Below, one piece after another: positions 25,971-39,275 of a stretch of DNA of 64,000 bases. The DNA is from Acanthaster planci (taxonomy: Eukaryota; Echinodermata; Asteroidea; Valvatida; Acanthasteridae): the NCBI RefSeq assembly GCF_001949145.1, contig NW_019091395.1, positions 1,385,402 to 1,449,401 of the forward strand, given 5' to 3'. Under the pieces are notes generated by a model that saw only the letters and a list, made by a program, of their open reading frames with translations, searched no databases and had not been told where the DNA came from. How positions within the stretch are numbered: position 1 is the first letter of the stretch; every line of letters starts with the position of its first letter. The translations under genes and the position numbers were made by a program.

Positions 25971-28900
25971 GTTATGAAGAGACAGGTGTGATGACCCAAC
26001 GTTTTTCTTATGTTGTCATTATCAATCACCTTGCCTTTAGCTCTGATTAATCTTGAAAATGAATGATTTGAATGTATGGAAACGTTCGGTTGCTGCCTGC
26101 ACCACAAAGTCACCCGGCGATATCGCACCTAATAATTGGCGAAAGCTATTCTTGAGACATACATGTACATTCAAAGCGTATTCAAGTCATGGGTTTTGCT
26201 GCTACGTTGGTTTTATTGAGTGTCGACAAACTTTCTTTGTTTTTTCGAATGCTGTCTAGGCTATGACGGTACCTCGCCTGTAAGAGCTCAGATGGATCGC
26301 CTCGCTTTACAATCCCCCTCTTGGCGTGAGGTCATCAGGGGTCGTGTGTGACAGGGCTCATTCTTCATTGACATTCGCCCGAGTTTGGAAAAAAAAACTT
26401 GCCAAACGGGAACGCCATCCTTCTGGGGTCGGGGGGTCAGACGAGCTTCAACGGTCGAACTTAACAGCAAGTCCAAAGTGAGGCATTTTTCACCTGTCTG
26501 TTTTCTAGAAAATCGTTGACGTTAATGCTCTCTCACAGTTAAATACGCAAGTACTCAAGTAGTCAGTGACAGTTCGGTACGGTTTCATTCAAATGAATGG
26601 AATCGTAGTGGGTACGGCGTAAAAATTTATTGAAGGAACATATTCACAATAAGCTATGTTCTCCCGATTAGAAATATGTGTGAATTCCGTGGAATTTTGG
26701 CATTTGCCGAGTTTGTTAAACATCCAGAAATAAGATTTTCCTCTAAAGGGAACTTGCCATTGGATAGTCAGTTACCGTACTCTGTGTCATCGTCACCATC
26801 TGCAGTAAATGAAAGTGCTCCACTGCAACCATTTCACCAAATTTTTCAGATGGTCCGACACCTTTTAACCTATTGTTTACAGTTTAACTGAACGCACCTG
26901 CAGATCCTTCTAATTTGTGTGAAATAGCTTCTTTTCTTTGGTTGAGAATCTGGATCCCTACAAATGCCCCTTAAGCACGGGGATGCATTCTTGGCCCTCG
27001 ATGAGGAATCACCGAACACAAATCTAAAGGCTTATGTTGAATTTTCACCCATTATTCACAGCACTTTAACCTTAAATACATCGCCCCAATCCGATTATGT
27101 TGGACCCAGTTTTCACTTACATGCACATGTGTAGAGTACGTTCACACGTACATACATGTTACCCCACTAACCGACTCTTGTACAGGTAATCCAATCATAA
27201 CGCGTAAGTGGGACCCATGTGAGCCTAACGGCCAGTCAGGTTGCGTGTATTGGAGTCACGTGCAGTGGAAGCGACCATTATTGACTGGGCGGGATATTGA
27301 CTGCTGAGTGGTATTATTTCGCGTTTGTGTGCTGATCGTGTTGGATCATAGAGCTCTATGGTTGGATCGATCATCTGGGCGGATCAGTGACAACGAACCA
27401 TGCTTGGAATTGACAGGACCAGATGCGAAGTTTTCGCTAGTGCTTTGCGAAAGACTTGCTCATAGGCGCGCACACAAACAGTGCTGTATTTTGCTCTGGA
27501 ATTTCAACCGTGAGGAACGTATGAATGGGAAAAGTCAGAACTTTGCTGGTAAGGAAATTGGTGAGTCGTCTGTTTTGGCAGATAGCACGACAATTTTTTC
27601 GTTCATCGACAACTCTGTCCACTGATTTGATGGATAACATTCATGCCTTATGTTGTCTGAGCAATTTTCGGAATGGCACTGGCAATGATAATGATCATGA
27701 TTCGCTGGAATTTACTAGTTGGTAAAGGTTAATGGCTAAATTTATAGAGCAAAAGTCAATATTGCGGGGATATCTCAGGTGAGTCGGCCGCAGCCATTGG
27801 CCTTATTGCGTCTGGAATAGGCCAGTAGAAGTATAATGAGGGCTTATAACAGAATTTTTGCCATGTCGAACCGAGATGAGGGGGTCACAGCAACTACATG
27901 TATATATAGTAAAAGATCTCTCCATTTCCATATAGACTTCGTTAACTATTACAGGTGTGTGTAGTCAACCCATAGTGTACACACCTACAAGACAATCCGG
28001 ATTGTGTTTACAAATATGACTTGATCAGTAGAAGTAAATGACATTGGTGGGTCACCTAGTGACATCATGCATCAAATTTTAATTGAGTCATAAATGATGG
28101 ATGCGGTGTGTACAAGAAATCGATACATACAAAGGAAAAGATATCGATCCGGATTTCAGAAATTCCGGTAATGTGCCTTTTTATGTATAAACTAGGGCAT
28201 GACTGGCGTTAACGAGACAGTACCGTGCGAAGCTAAATGGAACCAAATGAAATCGCATGCAATTTCTCTTTAAAAAACTCTTGTTCGTAATCATAATTAT
28301 TCGATAAGTGTTTATCAACTTCAATGCATTGCAGTATAGAAATCAGTGGAGTTGCACTAACAAAACGAAGACAATTTGCTTAAAGTTCAACTGCTGATGG
28401 CAACTTCGAGACTTCTATTCCTGAATGATGGTATCACCTGTTGGCATATTGACAGGTGTCTTTGTAGAGTGGAAGAAAAAAGAAAGTGATTTCAGATTCT
28501 CAAACACATGGCAGATTTTCAATCTTCTCTACAGAGTGTCACCCTGTAGAAAGTATTGAAGTTTTAGGAAGAGCGAAGGTTCCTGTTGCAGAAGTTTTCA
28601 CAAAATATTTCGCGTTTTTTCTCACTTGTCACGAAACACCACTTGCTTCGTCTCGTGCCACTAATATCTTTCTTGGCACAACCATAGAGCTACACCCCCA
28701 CAACACAGCAAAACTCGTTAAATTTAGCAGCAGGGGATTGCTGGAGAGTGCGCTGAGATAGGTAACACCTGGGCAGACATGACTAATTGTATTTGAAATG
28801 AACGGTCGAGGCCACAATGGGGATCTTTATACATCCCAAAGTACATGTATATGAATGGAGCAGAGGTGGGTCGTGGATAAAACTTCTCTCAGATTTCTAA

Positions 28901-30721
28901 AACCGGATATTTACGCATGAAACCTACTTTTCCAGTTTGAAAAAGGCATGAGAGACGATTTGTCACGAATGTCGTCCGCGAATTGAGCGTAGTGTTCAGT
29001 TGGAAAAAAGAGAAAGTGTAAACAGCTTTCCCTCCTGTTTCTCGAACTATGATCCTTGCAGTGAGATTGTTTTATCATTTGTAACAACCCGAAATGGAGG
29101 AAAACGTTTAAAGCCAATGTAAAGCGATCTGGTGTGTGCATTTCTGTATGATCACTGCACAGTGGTCTTTGTCAGACAAATGCTAATTTTTTGTCCGCAC
29201 ATGCAAAACCCAAACAGCAATCAATGGACATTTTCTTTGTCTGAGGAAGGAAATGTTTTCCAACTGGGCTGGGATCAGTGCAACACAAATTGCAGATAAA
29301 ATCATGGTCAAATGCCTTTTATCCATGATAATACGATTTGGAAGGAACCCATAAACCATGACGATATATCTGAATGTTAAAATCTGATCCAATTATATAC
29401 GTTCAAGAACTCAGCTACCCACAACAAGATAGTCCATGCTCCGTTGCTGAGTGTGAGGCGGCAGGATAAAACAGAATGATACAGCCAACTGTGTCAATTT
29501 AATCTGTAAATAAACCTGAGTGCTTGCATATAATATCGGCCGTTTGCTGACACCCACGCAACTCCCAACCATAAATTTCTTCAACAATGTTTGCGTGTTT
29601 GCCCAAACTTTCAGTCGAGAGTGTGCAGTTATATGGCTTTACGACACTTCGCGCCAAGCCACTACACGATTTCCGAATGATAACCTCCATTTCAACTCGA
29701 AAACTCAAAGTGCTTGCACACCTTCGCCAATCAAGGATTTTGTCCCAGATCGGGACTTTTATTAACAAGTAGTCCTGAGATAAGAGTAGAGGAGTTCGCT
29801 CCAAAGATGTCGTGACCACCCAGCTATTGATAGTTCCTTGCCGTGACTCTGATTTTTTTTTTATTTTTTATTCTTTTGCGGTGGGATAAACCATTCAGAG
29901 ATCCCTTTTTGTAACGGGCAAACTGCCGTGTGCTCAAATCAATATCGATTCTTTGAACCCTGTAACAACTGGCAACCTGTGTGGACAAACGTTTGGACTT
30001 ACCCGGTCAGTATAGGTTGCAACACGGTGGGTTTTTTTAGTGGTCAGTGATTGGTTCATGAGACCTGGAAGTCGTTTGCATTTTCCAAGGAGTTGATTTC
30101 GATCCAATGATAGTATTAGTAACCGTTAGAGAGGTGGACCCCGTTAGAAATGATCCACATTATACACCAGTGTGTGTAAGGGACTGGTTCAAACTCATGC
30201 AAGTCCAAAACTCGAGCAATTTCGCACAAGGTTTGGGAAGATGACAAAATAGCTTCATTTTACATGTTCTTGGGCTTTCCCCATATGGCACAGTCTTCAC
30301 AAACGCAACGATGCATGTTCCAAAGGGAACATAACACTCCATTTTTTTCTTGGTTCAGTTATAGCTTTAAACCTTGCAGAGCTAGCTGTTTGTGTGAGAG
30401 CCTCTGCCAACTCAGAAAGGGGGTGAGGAAAAAAGCAGGCTTTGAGCGATGCCTATGTCGCCTCACTCCCTTGGGCTAGCCCATTGATGCACGATGTTTG
30501 GAGTGGTTTAATCTGTTATACGGCAGTGCGACACTAGCCCATAGGCTGGTCTCGTCATTAGTTCTGTCAATAGTCACAGGTATTGCAAAGCACGGCAGGG
30601 AGGCAGGGTTCATAATCGACTACCAGTGGTCCTTAACAGAACATGTTGCAAGATGAGTATGCTGCAATAAGTTAAAAGAAACACCCAGTCTCATGTTTCT
30701 TTTTTCTTTCATCTTTGCTAG

Positions 30722-30763
30722 AACTCCTACCGAGCATGCACATAGACGACCACAGCGCCCTAA
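30722..30763 (+). other. 5' UTR part of RASSF exon after a strong splice acceptor
   Basis: A long pyrimidine run (30696-30719) ends in TTTGCTAG with AG at 30720-30721. It is a textbook 3' splice site about 40 bases before the RASSF start codon. It implies that the transcript begins in a separate non-coding exon upstream. Inference from sequence only. Confidence 0.55.
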
Positions 30764-32248
30764 ATGTCAAAAATGGCTGAAATCACTGTTTGGGTTAACG
30801 GCCGAGAGAAGCGCATCACGGGGGTGGGCCGCTCGACAACCTGCCGGGACGTGGTCACTCTGCTCCTCCGAAACCATCTAAAGACCGAGGAAGTCCTGCC
30901 AAGTTACAGCCACTGCTTCTCTCTCTTTGAACGGTGGCGAGGTTGCGAGAGGGTTCTGAGCCCGAGAACCAGGTTGTACAAGCTGTGGAAGGCTTGGGGC
31001 GACGAGCAGAAGAACGTCCGCTTTACCCTGAAGAGATCCACTTCAGGGGAGCCACATCCGGAAGAGATCGGGGACGAACTGATCGGACAGGGCATAAGGA
31101 AATCCGCTACAGGTCACCCATCGGGGAAAATGCCGATCCACGTTGACAACGACAAAAAGGTCAGGAAAAGCACAGTGAGACCTCTCCGAGTTAAGGACAA
31201 GACAAATTCGCATCGAAAAGGTTCCGAGTCCTGTAGTACTCGACACAAGGACAAAAGTCGAAATTCAGAATCAAGTGAGCGTAATCAGAGTGTGCCGGTG
31301 CAGGATTTGGAGTCACTCGTCCAAACTGTTGTGAAACAGAGTAAGCGGTTACAGGAACTATTTGAAATGATTCAGGAAATTGACATGGAAATCGAATTCT
31401 ACGAGACCAAGGCCCACTTGCTTAGGGTGGAAGAGAAAGGTAAGAACTATGTACAGGACGCGTATTTATCCAGACTGGTAGGAGATAACAGCCAGTCAGA
31501 TGACACGGATGATACTTTATGCGAACTGGTAACCAATGGCTGTTCCGATTTGGAAGCGTACATCTCATTATACGAAAAGCTATTAGATGTTGAGTCCCAG
31601 CTTACAACAAAGCGAGGAACCATTTCGAAGTTGACAGAAACGATTGAACGAGCTCGCTTACTACACATGGAGAATCCAACAGCAATAGAAAATGACAAGA
31701 CACAGATTCTGGCGATGACGAAAGATAAGTTGACAAATCCCGAAGAAGCTCCCTTGAAAACTGACGACGAGAAATATCTGGCAGACCACCAGCGGGAAGT
31801 TGGTCTGGTACGAGCTCAGCTGGAATGGTACACAGATGTTTGTATTGCGCAGAAATCTGAAATCACGACCATGCAAAACAGGCTAGCCTCTGCCGAGAGT
31901 CTGTATAACGATAAGTGCCACTGGCTGGATATCTTAGTGACGGAGTTGACACGTTTAGAACGAAACTCGCTATTGGACTCGCCAGATGCTGTCGATACCG
32001 AAATTGGTGCCGAGCCGAATAGTCAAACTCATTCGGCTTCAACCGAAGAATGCGACACCAATGATAGAGGAGAATTGAAACCAGACGATGGACACGACAG
32101 TGGTATATGTTTGAGTCCAGACGAAACCCCAAAGCTTCAAACTCGAACAGGAATTGATAACGATTCCAGTTCGGATACAGGTCTAAGCTCGTTGCACAGC
32201 CAGGAGGATGTAGAACACTTGCCGGTTGTAGCTGAAACTCTGGTTTAG
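30764..32248 (+). CDS. RASSF9/10: RASSF9/RASSF10-like N-terminal RASSF protein
   Basis: An uninterrupted 494-codon frame. Residues 5-92 are a Ras-association domain of the N-terminal RASSF class: ITVWVNGREKRITG, TTCRDVV, then FERWRGCERVL and LYKLWKAWGDEQKNVRFTL, the hallmark of RASSF9/RASSF10 (Meru in Drosophila). A basic linker (about 130-175) follows, then coiled coil at about 181-225 and 265-400 with the family block NYVQDAYL at 228-235. The acidic tail ends DTGLSSLHSQE and ETLV. Family members are cytoplasmic or centrosomal scaffolds linked to small GTPases, planar polarity and proliferation; the partner here is unknown. The second ATG (30773) has a much better Kozak context (A at -3, G at +4) than the first and may be the true start. 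Vertebrates carry RASSF9 and RASSF10; this looks like a single ancestral-type copy. Confidence 0.93.
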   Translation: MSKMAEITVWVNGREKRITGVGRSTTCRDVVTLLLRNHLKTEEVLPSYSHCFSLFERWRGCERVLSPRTRLYKLWKAWGDEQKNVRFTLKRSTSGEPHPEEIGDELIGQGIRKSATGHPSGKMPIHVDNDKKVRKSTVRPLRVKDKTNSHRKGSESCSTRHKDKSRNSESSERNQSVPVQDLESLVQTVVKQSKRLQELFEMIQEIDMEIEFYETKAHLLRVEEKGKNYVQDAYLSRLVGDNSQSDDTDDTLCELVTNGCSDLEAYISLYEKLLDVESQLTTKRGTISKLTETIERARLLHMENPTAIENDKTQILAMTKDKLTNPEEAPLKTDDEKYLADHQREVGLVRAQLEWYTDVCIAQKSEITTMQNRLASAESLYNDKCHWLDILVTELTRLERNSLLDSPDAVDTEIGAEPNSQTHSASTEECDTNDRGELKPDDGHDSGICLSPDETPKLQTRTGIDNDSSSDTGLSSLHSQEDVEHLPVVAETLV

Positions 32249-34452
32249 CTGCACAACAAATCACTGTTGAAAACGATTATTCCATGAAATAGTTCTCACG
32301 CTATAGCTTGATAATAATAAAAACGTGTAAGAAACAGGGTGTCCGCCCTTTCAGTTTTGTTGAAGCTCTTAAAATCTCTTCTGAAGTCAGAAAATGACGA
32401 TCTACATAACTGTACAAAAGCAACTCTGACTTTAACATGTCCATTTAATAACAGTTAAAATCCTTGATGATTGTTAATTTTTTAAGTTAACACCTTTTAG
32501 AACTCTGAATGTAGTTATAAAGTCTGCACAACGTAGGGTGATGAAGTGTGACGTCATTGTCATGACGAGAGGTTTAAGTTGTAACTTGCGTCGCACGCTA
32601 TGAAATCAAAGCGTGCGCGTTTCTGTTGTAGGAAAATAGTTGACAGCAGGTATGAGATTTAGATAAGCTGTGAAAGAGAAAAAAGCAGTGCTAATAAAAA
32701 CGTTCCTAATACTGGAGCAAGTGTCACTCCAAGCAATAATTATTTCTATTGTACCTTTTAAAATATCCAAAACCTACGTTCTAGGACAGACTCTTGAAAA
32801 ATCTGGTCAGTTCCACTCGAAGTGACTAAAGCGATAGAGACAATTGTTGGCAAAATCAAAAGTGACAGATTAACCCTTTTTATAGACGTTCGTAGTGCAG
32901 CTCCGTTAAGCCGTAAAAAATCGGGTTTCGTGTCCATTGTAGCGAATCTGCTACAATACGTTTTGCTCATTCACTCAATATGTGCGTTCAGTGAAGTTAG
33001 TACGTTTGTATTACGCACGATGTAAGCGCAAATTGGAATGTAATTATGGTTTAGAACTAAGGCGGCAGCTTGAGTTAATCATTGGAGAAATTTTCATTTT
33101 GTGGCTTTACTTCAATGAATCTATTCTTTTCTTGACGGGAAGCTCAAAGTGTATGGTGAGCTAAAAGATTGCAATATATTTTCAACATTTCTCCGGTGTT
33201 GTTTTGTTTGGGCTTGTGTGATGCAGCGTTATAGTATCTTTGACAAACTGAATTACTTGATTCAGAACTACATGTGTTTTTATTGTAGTTATTTGATGTA
33301 ATTTTGAACTGAAGAAAGTTCTGGTCAGGATGGTAATATTGCACTAAGTAGATGCTTGTTACTAAACAACCATGAAACACAAGCCATGCTGTCAGGACTA
33401 GGGAAAGAAGCTGACTTCAGAGTTCTCAGTGTAAAATGGTTGACTGCATTAATCAATGCAATCACCTGCAGAATTTTACCAGATCTGACCACACTGCCAC
33501 TTTTAGCAACAGATACGTCCTTAGCATCTAGTAGGTAGTATGTTTTAGCAAGTAGATATAAGCTGAAATGAAGGATTTTTCTTCTTGGGAAATGCATCAT
33601 TTTATCACTTTAGAGTATTCACGATAATTATGGCGAATTTACCCCTTCTTCAACAACTACCGCAGCTTGTAATGTTATTTTGAATAGCAACTCCTGACTG
33701 AAAAAGGTGTGTGTGATTTGTGCCGACCTGTACAAAGTTTCGTTGCTACTGAAATACATCAGCAGAGCCAGAAAGCCTTGAACTCTGCCAGTCCCTTGTT
33801 GCTGTTTTTATGCGTGTAACATGTTCTTGTCAAATTCTACAGAAACACAATAGGCCCAGGGCAAGCCCAAACACTTCCAAGTTGTTAGTGTCGCGGACTG
33901 CACGGTGTTCCACATTCCTTCCACAGCATGGGTGCCAATCCTGCCGTGTGGAGATGAATGCCGCTCTGTTTGGACTACAAACAAGACCTTGGCCTTCAGG
34001 ACAGCGACGTGATGAGAACAGGGTCGACCTTTGCGAAGACGCCGAGCGGAAGTTAAAATCACTTCAAGGTTCACATTGGGGATGCATAAGCTTAGTCGCC
34101 AACAACATATAATGCCAGGCAAATGGAAGGCTAAATGCCATCCCCCACCCGGTTTATACCATGGCAATATTTTGAGCGGTAACTTTTGGCTGATAAGAAA
34201 AATTGCCTGTACTCAGAGCACGGCACGGATCATAACTTTTGTTCGCCTTCTTTAATGAAATGCAGGGTAGCGTTCACGGGAGGTTTGACATGGTGAGTTG
34301 GTTGGAATTCGAAAGAAAGGAAGGAGGGCATGCATCCTCGTATAGAAGACCTATAAGAACCCATTTGACCAAATTTAGAATTCTACAAACATACAAATGA
34401 AAACCGGCAGATATCCAAACTACAGTGCAACTGAAAAAGCATCTTTTTGATT
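32249..34452. other. 3' UTR and intergenic sequence after the RASSF gene
   Basis: An AATAAA at 32316-32321, 68 bases after the stop codon, could end a short transcript, although longer 3' UTRs are possible. No further gene or repeat is recognised up to the foldback element. Confidence 0.5.
32316..32321 (+). other. Candidate polyadenylation signal AATAAA of the RASSF gene
   Basis: Canonical hexamer 68 bases downstream of the RASSF stop codon on the coding strand. It is the first in-range signal, but the hexamer alone is common in AT-rich DNA. Confidence 0.4.
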
Positions 34453-34756
34453 GGAATCAATCTCTTTTAGAAGAGGTGTGGTTCTTAGAAGAACCGTTGA
34501 GTGTTAACTCGACGTTTCGGCCTGGATGCTTTGGCCGTCGTAAGGAGAGTGTGTCGGACTGGAGTGGAGAGCTGAGTTATAAAGGTTATATTATGGTGCT
34601 CTTGGGGCCTGGTAGGGCGCTCATGCCAGTTTCCCAGTTCTTCACTCGAGTCTGGCACATTCTCCTGAGGACGGCTAGAGCATCCTGGCCGAAATGTCGA
34701 GTTAACACACACCAGTTCTTCGAAGAACCGCACCTCTTCCAAAAGAGATTGATTCC
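34453..34756. repeat. Foldback element: 124-bp inverted arms, 55-bp loop
   Basis: The left arm (34453-34576) and the reverse complement of the right arm (34632-34756) are alike over their full length at roughly 80-85 percent by eye. They start GGAATCAATCTCTTTT and share GGTTCTT.GAAGAAC, GTGTTAACTCGAC and TTTCGGCC.GGATGCT. Similarity stops abruptly outside both ends, so these are the borders. Overlapping reading frames on both strands encode nearly the same peptide, as expected for an inverted repeat, and are not genes. It is probably a non-autonomous foldback or MITE-like transposon. If transcribed it would form a long hairpin. Confidence 0.85.
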
Positions 34757-37700
34757 ATGGTGTACCCGCAAACCTATGTCTCATGTAACTTCCACCATGC
34801 AAAGTTAGAGATCTTAGTTAGGCATCTTTTGGTTCATTCTTCATTTTTCACGCGTTAAGTGCCCATAAATTTATAACTATATGTACTTATTCCTGTAAAA
34901 TACAAGCCCCCAACGGCCATTCTTGAATTAACATTGATGCAGAGCTATAAAAAGGCCAGGCCCTAACATTCAAAGCTTCTAAATCATACTAGTACTTGAG
35001 AATTGGTAATAAAAATACTACTTTTGCATTTTGAAAAAAATAAACGAACAAAACAAAACAAGAAAACAGGCCAACCCTACTAAAAAAAATGTGCGGATTC
35101 AGAAGGGGAAGGAAGTCAACTCCTCTGCTCTAATACTAAACAATAATCAACATTTAATATTAAACAATAAATAACAATTATAGTAATTATACGTGTAATA
35201 AAGAGGTAATAGCATGAGGGGGATATTGATTGTATATCATTATCAATGTTATGCATGACTAGACTCGTGTCCAGCTGCCTGCAACTATATATCAGACGTA
35301 AAAATCAGACAGGCCTGAACCCCCTTGGAAAAAATTCCTGGATCCGCCCCCTGTCCCCTGTTTGGGAATTTCCTGGAATTAGACATTCATCAAAAATACT
35401 TCAATGCCCAAAGCTGATTAGTTCGCTTCTAAATAATTCAAGGTCAGTATAGAGTTGACAGAGCGTGTATTTTTGATAGAGGGAAATCTCCACAACCTCT
35501 TAAGAAAACCCTCAACTTTGTGGCGAACCATAAAAATATCATCAACCCTTGATTTTAATTAAGACTTTGGCAAATATATTTGTCAAGGATTACCTACACA
35601 ATGCAATAATGCAGGGAAAAGCAGTAAAGCATGGTCTTTCCTCTATGGAAATGAAGTAAGCTTAGAAAACCAGCAAATCAGCAACCATTTAAGTGTCAGT
35701 TCATGAGACGACCATGCAAAATCTTAAAAATTTGACAAGGTGGGGGTCAGCACTTTGAGTTCAAATCTTGGCTATTCGATCCCCACCCAGCACAATATCA
35801 CCAGATGGAGTAACTCGATCTGTAATACTACAGTGGCCGAGTGCGGGGCATCGGTAATTTTCAGCAAAAAGGGTACTGTTCTGGGACTCCGAGTTATTTT
35901 AAGGCATATTTAGCGTGTATTTACAGCCACATTTGTACCCTTAAATTTTATCGCTTATTGTCAAATTATACGTCAAAAGAAAGAGCTGATTCTCCTCTAT
36001 ACGATGAAATAAAAATCGTTGATGTGCAATAATTGCAGATATCTAAGGCATTAGAAAAACGTGTCAGCTCTGTGGAGAAAGAGTCATTTACTTGTCAGGC
36101 CATAACTGAATTAGTGCAGGGCTGATGGTAACAAAACTTGGCTAAAATATGGTTTAGGTATACATCTACAATTATAAAAAATAAAATCTTTGTCAGCTCT
36201 TCCCTCTTTTGTTTTCGAATGGTCAACAAAAAGGAAAAAAAATCTTCAATTTGAGATCACCCTAATTTAGACAGTTCTGAAGGCAGTTGCTTCCTTTTAA
36301 TTCACATTTTTTAGTAGATTGTTGTTATGACCTGGCAAAAACCTACTTTTTGCAGACCTCACATAAAACCTTTGGTGTAAATACATGTATATCAATAGGT
36401 GTTGGAGTGTACTGTCAGGTTGCCGCCCACTCAGGTTGCACTGCAGACACAATCACCCGTGAACAGTATCAAAAGAGGGCGCTATCACATAGCTGGTCAG
36501 TGCGGCTTGTAGGCATGCAATGCGATGAGCACTGCATGCAAATCTATCGAATGCAGTGTTAGGTAGGTTTGTCGCTGCTACTAGTCATATCCTCAGGAAG
36601 CCTACAGTGCGTCTTCGTCAGTGTACATAGAATATACGATGCCATCTGCAAATGCGGAAAGTCTCCGTATCTGATGTGAGCGTTGAGTGGAAATGTCGTC
36701 ATCCACTCCATGAAAGGAAAGGCGGAATATTCCGTCATGTTTGTGGTGTAAACAAAACAACCAGTCAAGAGGTGTCTGCAAGATGGAGCATGTTGATCCA
36801 TTGATCCCAAGTCACTGAGGTAAGATAATATGCCTGATTTATGATACACGCCTAGTAACGTGCAATTGAGCAAATGTTTCCTATAGACTATATTTGTATG
36901 CTCAACTGATCAAGGGTATGAGTTCCATATCCACACCTCATTAATTTTCCCTCGTGGTTTACTAGCCATCAGAAGTGATAACGTCCTGAAAGTCAAATTT
37001 AGTAAGGACAATATTAAAGCATTTACTTCAAAAACATTTAAATTTTTCAGGCAAGTGCCCTAGGCTTGTGTGCAGGATTACCGTGTATGGCACTTTTTCC
37101 TGATCAGGCCTGCAAAGGAAGATACTATGACCTTGTAGTCGTCAGGTCCCCAATGTCGCCACATATCAAGTCTGATTGTTTTTCACAGTTAATGGCAAGT
37201 GCCTCCCATTCCTGAAGTACTGGTAACTACAGTGAACTAAATCCTGACATTTTGCATCTCATGTTATTATAGATAGATGATAAACTGTATGCAAACCTCT
37301 TATTTGTTTACCGAGGTGTGGGGGGCTGTAGGTGGGGCAATCCATTTTATCATTTTTGAAATCTCACTTAGGGCAAGGGGAGGGTTTTGCAATTGCAGAC
37401 TGGGTCTCCATTAAAACTAGCACAGGCAACCACTGCTCAGTGATTATAATGAAGTGTCAGAGGCAAACTTTTGATATTTCAGGGGAATGGAGGAAGAAAT
37501 TTTCCAAGATAATTTTTTTTCAACCGTAAATTTATCCAGCCCAGCGACCCATATTTTATTCAACAGAGGCAGCCCACCCTGCAATGTTCTCCACACCAAT
37601 GCCCAGTTGCCAGTCTACCCTCAGGGTAGTGAGTGGGTGTGGTCCACTGCCCCCTCTGGTTATGTTACAGCCTTCTGTGTGTTGCATTATCTCACAGGAT

Positions 37701-39275
37701 TTATCTATTTTCTCATTTTCCAACTTACATTCTCAGTCTTCACCAACTGCCAAAAAATGTTACACAGGATTTAGGAGCCCTGGATTCTTCTTGGGCTCCC
37801 ACTCCATAACAAAGAATTTAGAGCTCAAGTCCCTGAGCACCTTCCTTATCAAGGATGGATAGGCACCTGTTGATGGACGGTTATGTTCAGGCCTTGCTCT
37901 CTTACACAAATCAGGTACACTGCCATCCAAGGACTGGGCTTTGCTGGAAAGGATAATGCTGTGGAATCGGTTGAGAGACAGGTTCTCAAGCATACTGTAC
38001 AGAAGCAGCATAAGCTATGAGGAAATATGGCTCGATGCCGACTTGATTGCTTTGATTTATGCATATTGATGTGTCATTCCCAAAATAATCATTCCCAACC
38101 TGTTTCCCAAATAAGGCCTGGTCGTGTCGTGGTGGAAAAGGTTTTATCTGAATGGACTTATTGAAGTTTAAGGTTTTCCATTTTTGTGGTTTTAAAAAAT
38201 TGGGCTTTTAGTGTTTCGTTTCATTAGTCGTCCATCACTATTTTCACACTTCAAAGTGATCCACGGTAAAAATTGCACCTGTGGAAGGCTTTGGTAGTTA
38301 TGGGCAATGAGATTGTGGAATTTTCTTAGTAATGGTTGAGAAGCCTTCCGCCCTTTCTTTTTACTTACATGTAATTATCTTCTCTTTTCTAAGTTTATGC
38401 TGTTGTTTGGACCAATGCGCAAAAAGTGCATTAACCTTACACTCACGATGCTGCACTTCAAGGAAGGAAGAAAGGAAAGGAATGACAGAAAACTAAACGA
38501 ACTACAGGCGTTCCTTTCATTTTGAGTGGAAGAACATTGACTGACGTCAGACTGTCCATGCGTTACATCAGTTTTGTGCATTGATTGATTGTGATTGATG
38601 GGTCAATAAGCCTCAAGCTGCACCAAGGCGCTTTTTTCTTTGCATTTTTCTTTGAAGGCTCCTTCTGTCGAACTAAATTTCGCTTGTTCACCGACTATGA
38701 TGCACGCATTACGGTCGCATCACTACAAATAAAAAATGAGCACTCCCGATCAACATGGCTCTTCTCAACCGATGAGGGGGTGCTTTTACTCGAGGCGGAT
38801 AGCCAACACTACAAATGAATAAATTATACATGTACACACAGCAGTATATATTGTCCGAATACATACATGAACACAAACACAATGGTACTGTCGAATTTTA
38901 TGGCACAAATATTTAAACCGATGAGATTCCTAAAAACTGGATAGAAGTGTTGTACTGAAAATAATTTACGGTCATATTTTCACAAGTACTTTAAAAAAAA
39001 CTTCTTCCATGTATTTCTTCAGAAAAGTGCATGTATGCTTACTCCAGAAAGGCTGAGAATACTATTTCGAGAACACTAGGCAAGCAAGCATGAATATTAA
39101 CGCAGGTAATCATAAAAAACAAGCACATAATTGCAACAAATACATGTAATAATGGAGTTTTATGTGAACAATAAATTATTATTTTACAGCTATGCTGAAA
39201 AACATCTACGGAAAGTTCATTAAAATATTGTTCAGTAATTATGTCCGTGCATTGGGGTTTGACAAAACTGAAAAA
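34757..39275. other. No gene recognised
   Basis: AT-rich non-coding DNA with A-runs near 35030-35100. Reading frames (for example 36559-36873 minus and 37487-37774 plus) lack domains and splice partners. A GGATCC-GCCCCCTG motif near 35339 resembles tails of common dispersed repeats. Confidence 0.5.

Larger units (their letters stand above)
16974..30721. other. Gene-poor stretch upstream of the RASSF gene
   Basis: No exon set or RNA gene is recognisable. Frames at 17504-17983 (159 codons, plus) and 18762-19175 (137 codons, minus) have no domain, signal or splice context. Repeats seen are CCTAAAC/AACGTCAA-type units at about 19270-19350, an 18-bp tandem duplication at 20068-20103, a C-rich strand near 20690-21480, a T16 run near 22995, and GACTTG-type units at 25560-25970. 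The non-coding first exon and promoter of the RASSF gene probably lie somewhere in this stretch or further left, but cannot be placed. Confidence 0.5.

Noticed and set aside
25598-26128. 176-codon frame, minus strand
   Set aside because: Mostly explained by the degenerate GACTTG repeat block.
34425-34808. Paired frames on both strands encoding similar peptides
   Set aside because: A direct consequence of the inverted repeat, not two genes.
36559-36873. 104-codon frame, minus strand
   Set aside because: No domain, no conserved motif and no splice partners.
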